A DNA stretch of 6,450 nt from Ligaoa zhengdingensis (GTDB taxonomy: Bacteria; Bacillota; Clostridia; Oscillospirales; Ruminococcaceae): assembly GCF_014384885.1 (NCBI RefSeq), contig NZ_JACRST010000047.1, positions 1 through 6,450 of the forward strand, in the 5' to 3' direction. This document shows, piece after piece, positions 1 through 5,778 of the stretch (position 1 is the first letter of the stretch; every line of letters begins with the position of its first letter). A model generated the notes under the pieces. The model did not search any database. It was not told the DNA's origin and saw only the letters and a list, made by a program, of their open reading frames with translations. The translations under genes and the position numbers were made by a program.

Positions 1-3000
1 CGCCGCATAGTTGAACTCGCTCTGCAATGCGTTGATTGCGGCTGTCAGCTTGCTGCACGCCTCTGCGATCATCGCCTCGGTCGCGTTGCCGTTTGCTTCC
101 ACTGCCTTCGCCTCGGTCAACACCGCTTGCAGATTCGCCCAGCTGCTCGGGCGGTAGTTGCCTTCTTCCAATGCGTCCGCCGCTGCGATCAGCTGTCTCA
201 GCAGGGTCTTATCCGCCTTCACCAGCTCGGTGATCCTGGTCATCACCGCCGCGTACTCGGCGTTGATCTCCGCCTGCGTCGCGTCCGCGTTGTCCAGCAC
301 CGCTTTCGCGCTGTTCACTGCCGCTTGCAGCGCTTCCTTCGTGGCCGCAGTCAGGCTCTCGTCCTTCAGCAGGTCTTCCGCGATCTCGACTGCCAGCGTA
401 AGCAGGCTCTTGTCGGGCGCGTAGCTCAGGCCGTCGCGCGCCGCTACCAGCGCGAGGTAGGCATCGAACACCTGGCTTTCGGTTGCAGCCGCGTCAGCAA
501 CGACCGCCTTCGCTGCATTCAGCGCATCGGTCAGTGCCTTCCAGCTCGCCGCGGTGTAGCGGTTTTCGTCGTATTTTCCTTCGACCGCCGCGATCAGCGC
601 CTTCAGCGCTGTCTTATCTACGTCGGAAGGGGTCTCGTCTATCAACGCCGAATGATCGACGACCACAAACGCATCCACGCTGAGGTAGGCGCTGCCCACA
701 TTTTCTATGGTGATGGTGTGTTCGCCCGGATTCAAATCCAGTTTCTCAAATAGAATCTGCGTATTGTAGGATACCTCTCCAGATGTCGACTGATCCACGG
801 TAGCCAACTCCACACCGTCCACGCTCACCTTGCTCTGCCCGTGGTTGGATTCCCGATGCCCCATCCAGCGGATACCGGTACCGGTAAAGGTAAAGCTCAC
901 CTTACCCTGTTTCACATAGGAAAGTGTGCTTTCATGCACGTTCTCGTCCGACAGGTAACCCTCAGTATCGTGGATCACCGCGCCGTCCGTCTCCGAGGTA
1001 TAAACGATCCGGCCGGTGTCAGCATCGTCCACAATCTCCGCGCCAACGGCGATACTGCCGCTCTGCACAGAAACGCCGGTCTGTTCCTCGTTGCCAGGAG
1101 TCACCTCGCAGATTATTTCCATGCCTGCCAGCTCTGCTGACAGCGGCAGGGTATCCGAAACAGCCCCCGGGATTGCCACAAAGATTCCGACCAAATCGCC
1201 CGCCTTTTTCTGCAACCAGCGGTAGGAGCTCTTCGCCTCGGTGCCGTTTTCGATCGTGTAGTCAACCGTAAGAGCATTGCCCTGTTTGCTGATTTGCACG
1301 TTCTTCGCCACCGGCGGCGGACCCTCTACAACCTCCTGATAATCGTCTGTATCGGTGAGGCGCAGGGTGACTGTCCCAGTATACCCATTGGACAGACGCA
1401 GGGTGGGTTTGGTGTAGTTTTTCCAATCCAACGCCGGATAGTTCCACTCATTATTCACATACAGGGTGGCCTCGAGTTGAGAGCTTTCGCCCCGAAGCAC
1501 CTGGAACGCGTCGATCAATACAAAGCCGCTGTCACCTTCACCGCCCACCACTTCGATCTCGATGGTGTGCTTGCCGGGGGCAAGGCCCTCGGCCTGATAG
1601 GCCACATACTGCTTCTGTGCGGTTCCGATGCCATTGTAAAGGTCGATCTCGGTGGGATCGCCGCCGTCGATGCGCACCTTTGCCTTGCCGGTATTCTTCT
1701 GATAAGAACTGATAAATTTCACACCGGTGCCCTCAAAGGTGAAGGTACAGGCGTCACCCGCCTGCTGGCTGTAGCTCTGGGTCTCATTGTAGAAACCGCT
1801 GCCCGGGCTGTGGCCCCAACCGGAGCCGGTATAAGTGATTTGATCCAAGTCGGCGTTATCTACAGTGTGGGGTTTGCTGTAGCCCATCGCGATTCGCGCG
1901 GCGTCCTTCGCCTGCGATTCCACCTGGACTTTGGCCTGGGTTCCCTCAAAGTTCGCGTTATAATACCAGAAATATTCGCGCATGGTGCGGAAATCGTTGG
2001 TGGAGATGCCGTCCTCTTCGCTGTCCTTGGTGTAGAGGAAGAAGTTGCGCATATCCTGTTCCCAGCCCCAATTGGGCTTCACACCATATTGATCGGGGGT
2101 TTCATCCGAGCCCGGGCGAACGCGCAGCGCCTCGCCCCGGTTCCGGCCGATGTGATCCTCCGGGTAGGCGGACCACAGGCCGTCGCGCAGCCAGTCCACG
2201 CTCTTCACGTCGCTTCTCAGGTCGTATCCCACACCGATCTCCGAAAAGCCGCTGGTTTTGGAGGGCGCAGTGGTGAGGGTGTACTGCGTTTCGATTCTGC
2301 CGTTGCCGCTGATGGTGATGACAAAGCGGACGCCCTGCACGCCGAAGCTGCCGTTCAGGGTGACGACCGCCTGATTGCCCACGATCTGGGCGGAGCAGGC
2401 CGACTCCTCGGCGGGGTTCCACTCGCCCAGCGGCAGGCCGACCACATTCAGATGCGGGCCGCCGGTGAGCAGCACTTCGTCCTTAAACTTCGCCTGGGTG
2501 AGGCGGGCGGTCTTCTGGTCGAACTCCACGGTGAAGTTCTCGCCCTCGACTGCCACCGCGCCATCCTCTTCGGTCAGGGTGGGGGCGGCATCGCCGTCCT
2601 CGGCGAATTTGACAACCGGGTTGCCGAGGGTCACGTTGTATTCATCCACCATAATGCCGTCTGCGGTGTAGAATTTCAGGTTGATGGTATCCCCGAGCGC
2701 CCAGTCGCGCTCCGGAAGAACCAGCTCACCGATGGCGTGAGGTTCAAGCGGCGCCAGCTGCTCCACGGTCTGCTCTTCGTCGCCGTTGACGGTGTACACC
2801 AAGCGGACTTCGTCGAGGTTGGTGTGGTCGAACCAGTTCTTGATCTCCAGCGAAAGGGAGCCGTTCCCCGGAACGCCCACGTTTTCGTCGTCCAGGCGGA
2901 TGGGGGAGTAGGCCTTTTTCACCAGATATGCCTCGGGTTTGAGGCGCATGTAAGCATCGAGTACGCTGCCCCACTCGCCGTAGCCGGTGGCGCTGCCGTC

Positions 3001-5445
3001 GGAGTGGCTCTGGTGCCGCTCGGTCGTGCCCTCGGGGATATAGAACACATCGTCGATGCCGCCCCACAGTGCGCCGCCCAGCTCGCCGTCGTTGACAAAC
3101 AGGCGCTCCCAGAAGCGCTTGATGCTCTCGCCCCAGAAGTTGCGCACGTTCACATCGCGGGTGAGCTCGTCGCGGTTGTAGCAGGCGACATGCGCGTATT
3201 CATCGTGCAACAGCGGGCGGTCGAGATCGCGCGGAATTCCGCCGTAGGGGGCCCACCCCTGGTAGTCGCCGTTCCAGGGGGCGTAGTGGGTGCTGTAGAT
3301 ATCGGTGTAGGGCGCGCCCGAGGTCCAGGGATAGCTGAACATGGTCGGGCGGGTGGTATCCACATCCGCGATGTAGCGGGCCTCGGTCTGGAACGCCGGG
3401 GTCCAGTTGCCGAAGGACTCGTTGCCCAGCGACCAGATGAGGATCGACGGATGGTTGCGGTCTCGCTCGATCATCTCGGTGAACTGGTCCAGATAGTCCG
3501 CCTCGGTGGTTTTGGGCGGTTTGCCGTCGGGCCCCTGGAAGCAGACCGCGGTCTCCTCCAACAGATACACGCCCAGCTCGTCGCAGGCCTCAATGAGCGC
3601 CTTGTTCGGGGGATAATGCGAGGTACGGATGAAGTTGATGTTCATCTCTTTAAAGGTCGCCACCTCGTACCAGCTCTGTTTCGGGGTGGTGGAACGGCCC
3701 AGGTCGTAGGAGACGTCGTGCCGGCAGGTGCCGCGCAGCTTGACCTGCTTGCCGTTGACATACACCATGTTTTTGTTGGTGCCGTCGGCCCCACCGAAGG
3801 TAATCTCACGGAAGCCGATCTTCTGGCTGTTGGTCTGGATCTCCTGCCCGTCCACCTCGAGGGTCGCGGTGAGGGTGTAGAGGTTGGGGTGTTCCGCATC
3901 CCAGAGCTTGGGCGCAGCGACCGGAATGGTGATCTTTTCAATCGCCTTGTCGCCCGCGACGTCCATCCGCTCCTCCAGAACGACATCGTCGCCGTCGGAG
4001 AGGACAAATTTCAGCGCTGCCTCGGTTCCAGCGGGCTTTTTCACCTCGGTGGTGAGCATGAGCTCCGCGTCCACAAACGCGTCGTCCAGCTCGGTCTCCA
4101 CATAGAGGCGTTTGATATACTGCTGGTCAAATGCGAGCAGCTGCACCTCCCGGTTGATGCCGCCCATATTGTGGTGGGCGTAGTTACTGCCGATGGAAGG
4201 ATTGTTCAGTTTGTCGGTTATCCCGACCGTCACGGTGACCGTTTCGCCCGCTGTGACCTTGTCGGTGATGTCGCAGTCCCAGGTGGTAAAGCCGCCGCTG
4301 TGGTCGCGCAGGTAGGCCCCGTCCACCCAGACGCGCGCGTAGCTGTAGACGCCGTTAAAGCGCAGCAGCACGCGTTTGCCCGCGTAATCTTCGGGAATCG
4401 TCACCTGCGTCTGATAGTAATACTCCACCTCGTTGAGGATGTCGTGCCCCTGCATCACCAGGCCGCCGGGCACTTTAATGTTCTGCCAATTTTCGCTGCC
4501 CCATGCGGTAAAATCGAAATCGGCTTTTTCACCCGGACGCTCGTCCGGCACGTCGAAGAGGAATTTCCAGGTGCCGTCCCCGGTGGTTTCATCCAGAGAA
4601 ATTACCGGTTCGGCCACCCCTGCGACATGATCGGCCTCAGGGGGGATTTCCGGGGTCGCCCAGTCGTCCGACCACTCGTGTTTCGGCAGCGGCTGTTCCG
4701 GGTCGGGTTCTTCGGGGCTGGCCGCGACGATCACATTGAAGTTGGAAATCGCGGGCCAGAACTTGTCCGCGTCCCCGCCCGAATAGGGCGCGATCTCCTT
4801 TGCGACAATGCGCAGGTAGCGCACTTCGGCCGTCTCGCTGAGATCGGCGCGCACCGGGGTGTCGGTGTCCTGCGGCTCAAAGGCGCCGTCCAAAATGGCC
4901 TCGGTGTATTCCTCTGCGCCATCCGCCTTTACCAGCAGATCATACTTGGTAATCATCCCGCCGGTTGTCCCATTCGTGCGGCCGGATAGCTCAAAGGCCT
5001 TCACAGGGCGGTTCTCGCCGAGGTCGACCTCGAACCACTGCGGACTGGAGATTGAGGGGTCGTTCCAGTCAACGCACCACACCGTTTTCACCGCCGGGTT
5101 TGAAGGGGGCACTGCGTCGCCGTCGATCGCCTTCTCTGGGTCTTCGCCTTCCGCCCAAGAGGATGCGGAGGCTTTCATTTCAGACTGTGGGAGATAGACT
5201 TCGGCCTGTTCTTCCGACAGCAAAATACTATCGGTGGAAGCCTCGCCTTGCAGCAGATATGGTTGCGCCGATTCTGCGGGCGTTTCCTCCCCATCGCCCT
5301 GGGTCAGGGCGACCTCTGTCTGCAATGATTCGCCGCCCACCGCTGAAGGCGGAGTGGTCTCACCAAAAGCGGCGATTCCGCTGCTTAAAGTGAGCTGTGC
5401 CGCCAATAGAATGGCCAGCACCGTCTTGAATGTTCGTTTTTTCAT
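1..5445 (-). CDS. Secreted multidomain GH2 glycosidase, beta-galactosidase-like (3' end beyond window)
   Basis: A retaining exo-glycosidase of family GH2, probably removing beta-galactose or a related sugar from complex glycans outside the cell. The frame is open for 1815 codons and still has no stop. Residues 1-28 are a signal peptide (MKKR, hydrophobic core, IAAFG). A CBM32/discoidin-like domain spans about 86-241. The GH2 jelly roll is about 285-440, with GGINREV around R432. The GH2 Ig-like domain is 441-547, ending GFRE, and the TIM barrel is about 548-815. In the barrel, SLGNES gives acid/base E676 and HDEYAH gives nucleophile E749; they are 73 residues apart, against 76 in E. coli LacZ. 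H576, H610 and W794 match other LacZ active-site positions. An Ig-like domain (846-941) and a LacZ domain-5-like sandwich (about 945-1190, with GLWSAYPEDHIGR) follow. Next come a duplicated beta-sandwich (1195-1316 and 1472-1595) around an Ig-like domain (about 1360-1465), then three FIVAR repeats (1610-1808). LacZ metal ligands E416 and H418 are replaced by C635 and Q637, so the exact substrate is uncertain. The GH2 assignment is firm; beta-galactosidase is the best guess. Confidence 0.93.
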   Translation of the reverse strand, partial: MKKRTFKTVLAILLAAQLTLSSGIAAFGETTPPSAVGGESLQTEVALTQGDGEETPAESAQPYLLQGEASTDSILLSEEQAEVYLPQSEMKASASSWAEGEDPEKAIDGDAVPPSNPAVKTVWCVDWNDPSISSPQWFEVDLGENRPVKAFELSGRTNGTTGGMITKYDLLVKADGAEEYTEAILDGAFEPQDTDTPVRADLSETAEVRYLRIVAKEIAPYSGGDADKFWPAISNFNVIVAASPEEPDPEQPLPKHEWSDDWATPEIPPEADHVAGVAEPVISLDETTGDGTWKFLFDVPDERPGEKADFDFTAWGSENWQNIKVPGGLVMQGHDILNEVEYYYQTQVTIPEDYAGKRVLLRFNGVYSYARVWVDGAYLRDHSGGFTTWDCDITDKVTAGETVTVTVGITDKLNNPSIGSNYAHHNMGGINREVQLLAFDQQYIKRLYVETELDDAFVDAELMLTTEVKKPAGTEAALKFVLSDGDDVVLEERMDVAGDKAIEKITIPVAAPKLWDAEHPNLYTLTATLEVDGQEIQTNSQKIGFREITFGGADGTNKNMVYVNGKQVKLRGTCRHDVSYDLGRSTTPKQSWYEVATFKEMNINFIRTSHYPPNKALIEACDELGVYLLEETAVCFQGPDGKPPKTTEADYLDQFTEMIERDRNHPSILIWSLGNESFGNWTPAFQTEARYIADVDTTRPTMFSYPWTSGAPYTDIYSTHYAPWNGDYQGWAPYGGIPRDLDRPLLHDEYAHVACYNRDELTRDVNVRNFWGESIKRFWERLFVNDGELGGALWGGIDDVFYIPEGTTERHQSHSDGSATGYGEWGSVLDAYMRLKPEAYLVKKAYSPIRLDDENVGVPGNGSLSLEIKNWFDHTNLDEVRLVYTVNGDEEQTVEQLAPLEPHAIGELVLPERDWALGDTINLKFYTADGIMVDEYNVTLGNPVVKFAEDGDAAPTLTEEDGAVAVEGENFTVEFDQKTARLTQAKFKDEVLLTGGPHLNVVGLPLGEWNPAEESACSAQIVGNQAVVTLNGSFGVQGVRFVITISGNGRIETQYTLTTAPSKTSGFSEIGVGYDLRSDVKSVDWLRDGLWSAYPEDHIGRNRGEALRVRPGSDETPDQYGVKPNWGWEQDMRNFFLYTKDSEEDGISTNDFRTMREYFWYYNANFEGTQAKVQVESQAKDAARIAMGYSKPHTVDNADLDQITYTGSGWGHSPGSGFYNETQSYSQQAGDACTFTFEGTGVKFISSYQKNTGKAKVRIDGGDPTEIDLYNGIGTAQKQYVAYQAEGLAPGKHTIEIEVVGGEGDSGFVLIDAFQVLRGESSQLEATLYVNNEWNYPALDWKNYTKPTLRLSNGYTGTVTLRLTDTDDYQEVVEGPPPVAKNVQISKQGNALTVDYTIENGTEAKSSYRWLQKKAGDLVGIFVAIPGAVSDTLPLSAELAGMEIICEVTPGNEEQTGVSVQSGSIAVGAEIVDDADTGRIVYTSETDGAVIHDTEGYLSDENVHESTLSYVKQGKVSFTFTGTGIRWMGHRESNHGQSKVSVDGVELATVDQSTSGEVSYNTQILFEKLDLNPGEHTITIENVGSAYLSVDAFVVVDHSALIDETPSDVDKTALKALIAAVEGKYDENRYTAASWKALTDALNAAKAVVADAAATESQVFDAYLALVAARDGLSYAPDKSLLTLAVEIAEDLLKDESLTAATKEALQAAVNSAKAVLDNADATQAEINAEYAAVMTRITELVKADKTLLRQLIAAADALEEGNYRPSSWANLQAVLTEAKAVEANGNATEAMIAEACSKLTAAINALQSEFNYAA
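22..618 (-). repeat. Three tandem FIVAR repeats at the C-terminal end of the GH2 protein
   Basis: Residues 1610-1672, 1678-1742 and 1745-1808 are three copies of a helical module of about 67 residues. Each begins with DK plus a leucine-rich helix (DKTALKAL, DKSLLTLA, DKTLLRQL), continues with an AKAV-type second helix, and has an ATE/ATQ turn before the third helix. Copies 1 and 3 keep the Y..(A/S)SW..L signature between helices 1 and 2. Copy 2 has lost the Tyr and Trp (DESLTAATKEAL). FIVAR modules are three-helix bundles common in Gram-positive surface proteins, where they act as spacers or binding modules. The repetition is at protein level; DNA identity between copies looks low, so the duplication is old. 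More copies may follow beyond the window edge. Confidence 0.88.
661..1032 (-). repeat. Duplicated beta-sandwich domain, copy B (GH2 protein residues 1472-1595)
   Basis: This segment resembles copy A (residues 1195-1316) along its whole length. Both start VD(N/D)AD and then I.YT, pass through FTF.GTG(V/I), then G.(A/S)KV.(I/V)DG, then L.PG(K/E)HTI.IE, and end with a VDAF/IDAF strand. The first VD and the final DAF are 117 residues apart in A and 119 in B. The pattern fits a galactose-binding-like jelly roll of the kind attached to many secreted glycosidases. A carbohydrate-binding role is inferred; I cannot assign a named family. It directly precedes the FIVAR repeats. Confidence 0.7.
1498..1863 (-). 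repeat. Duplicated beta-sandwich domain, copy A (GH2 protein residues 1195-1316)
   Basis: This is the first copy of the duplicated domain, placed straight after the GH2 domain-5-like region. Its landmarks are TVDNAD, ITYTGSGWGH, FTFEGTGVKFISSYQ, GKAKVRIDG, LAPGKHTIEIE and the closing strand VLIDAFQV. Between copies A and B lie a short beta segment (about 1318-1350) and an Ig-like domain with the recurring pattern A.NV.I...G..L.V.YT, S.YRWL, and IICEVTP. The block is therefore A, Ig, B rather than a plain tandem. Its likely role is glycan binding that holds the enzyme on its substrate; this is inferred from fold pattern and position only. Confidence 0.7.
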
Positions 5446-5451
5446 TTTCAT

Positions 5452-5457
5452 CCTCCT
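5452..5457 (-). promoter_or_regulatory. Ribosome binding site AGGAGG of the GH2 gene
   Basis: The minus strand reads AGGAGG, then ATGAAA, then ATG. Two in-frame ATG codons are present, at 5451-5449 and 5445-5443. The first abuts the Shine-Dalgarno sequence with no spacer and so cannot readily be used with it. The second lies 6 bases downstream, close to the optimum, and begins MKKRTFK, a normal signal peptide start. I therefore chose 5445 as the start. Confidence 0.9.
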
Positions 5458-5464
5458 AATTTCC

Positions 5465-5489
5465 CTTTTTGAGGCTTTTGCCGAAAAAG
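5465..5489 (-). other. Hairpin in the untranslated leader of the GH2 gene
   Basis: On the minus strand CTTTTT pairs with AAAAAG six bases deep. After a small internal loop, GGC pairs with GCC around an AAAA loop. It sits 7 bases upstream of AGGAGG. It has no following U-run and so is not an evident terminator. It could affect leader stability or translation, or be incidental in an A/T-run-rich leader. Confidence 0.35.
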
Positions 5490-5498
5490 CCCCCCTCC

Positions 5499-5520
5499 CG
5501 GCAGCATAAATATGCAACCG
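5499..5520. promoter_or_regulatory. Imperfect dyad, candidate operator upstream of the GH2 gene
   Basis: The inverted repeat is CGG-2-GCATA-AA-TATGC-2-CCG, 22 bp long with two unpaired positions on each side. It lies about 54 bp upstream of the start codon and just downstream of the promoter-like hexamers. A site there could bind a sugar-responsive repressor, as is typical for glycosidase genes of this kind. No regulator is visible in the window, and the assignment rests on symmetry and position only. Confidence 0.35.
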
Positions 5521-5535
5521 GTCAAGTTATTTTTC

Positions 5536-5564
5536 ATTGTACCTTCTTTTCAATCATGTGGGAA
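5536..5564 (-). promoter_or_regulatory. Candidate sigma-A-type promoter for the GH2 gene
   Basis: On the minus strand TTCCCA (5564-5559) and TACAAT (5541-5536) are separated by 17 bases. The -10 matches consensus at five of six positions and the -35 at four. Transcription would start near 5529 and give a leader of about 85 bases containing the dyad at 5499-5520 and the leader hairpin. Competing pairs in the same AT-rich stretch are TTGAAA (5553-5548) with AATAAC 16 bases on, and TTGTAC (5611-5606) with TATATA 18 bases on. A promoter somewhere in 5500-5700 is likely, because a terminator separates the gene from its upstream neighbour; the exact choice is uncertain. Confidence 0.35.
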
Positions 5565-5635
5565 TGCACAAATCGGAATAATATATAGAAATCGGAAAAA
5601 TCGAAGTACAAAATCAAGTCAGTTTTTTGTATAGT

Positions 5636-5647
5636 ATAGCTAGCTAT
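5636..5647. promoter_or_regulatory. Perfect 12-bp palindrome ATAGCTAGCTAT
   Basis: A perfect 12-bp palindrome lies in the AT-rich gap between the upstream terminator and the candidate promoters of the GH2 gene, roughly 190 bp before its start codon. It could be a binding site for a dimeric regulator. It could also be chance in a low-complexity region, and nothing else supports a function. Confidence 0.25.
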
Positions 5648-5681
5648 CCACCACAACTTTATTAAAAAGTTATATAGCGTG

Positions 5682-5699
5682 GGCCCCAGCACGGGGGCC
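5682..5699. other. Short GC-rich inverted repeat between the two genes
   Basis: GGCCCC (5682-5687) and GGGGCC (5694-5699) form a perfect 6-bp stem with a 6-base loop. The stem stands out in otherwise AT-rich surroundings, immediately past the U-run of the terminator at 5706-5756. On the minus strand it is not directly followed by a U-run; a TTTTT run comes only about 15 bases later. It might act as a backup transcription stop. The evidence is modest. Confidence 0.35.
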
Positions 5700-5705
5700 A
5701 ATGAC

Positions 5706-5756
5706 AAAAAAGAAGTGCCGTAAACACGGGCACTCAGCCGGTTTACAGCACTTCTT
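5706..5756 (-). terminator. Intrinsic terminator of the surface-protein gene
   Basis: On the minus strand AAGAAGTGCTGTAAAC (5756-5741) pairs with GTTTACGGCACTTCTT. This is a stem of 16 pairs including one U-G wobble, closing a 15-base loop with some internal G/C pairing, and it runs directly into six T residues. It lies 22 bases after the TGA stop at 5779-5781. Stem length, U-run and position make it a convincing rho-independent terminator, so the GH2 gene is probably transcribed from its own promoter. Confidence 0.92.
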
Positions 5757-5778
5757 ATCACTGATTAAAATGAATGTC

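Larger units (their letters stand above)
5446..5778. other. 333-bp AT-rich intergenic region between the two genes
   Basis: Base composition drops sharply in GC compared with both flanking genes. It holds, in transcription order, the terminator of the upstream gene, a short GC-rich inverted repeat, a 12-bp palindrome, promoter-like hexamers, an imperfect dyad, a leader hairpin and the ribosome site of the GH2 gene. A 75-codon open frame on the minus strand (5761-5534) runs through the terminator, lacks a clear ribosome site and resembles no family I know; I do not regard it as a gene. Confidence 0.8.

Noticed and set aside
127..753. Plus-strand open frame of 208 codons
   Set aside because: It is antisense to the FIVAR repeats and copy B of the duplicated domain. 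Its Arg/Gln/Val-rich composition is typical of an antisense shadow.
1294..4989. Plus-strand open frame of 1231 codons
   Set aside because: It is the codon-aligned reverse complement of the GH2 gene. Its translation shows no recognisable domain, while the minus strand carries unmistakable GH2 motifs. The openness follows from the absence of TTA, CTA and TCA codons in the real gene.
5706..5756. Stem-loop considered as a small RNA or attachment site
   Set aside because: The long stem followed immediately by six T residues, 22 bases after a stop codon, is fully explained as an intrinsic terminator.
5534..5761. Minus-strand open frame of 75 codons in the intergenic gap
   Set aside because: It begins inside the terminator stem of the upstream gene, has no clear ribosome site and matches nothing I recognise. 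It also overlaps the promoter region of the GH2 gene.
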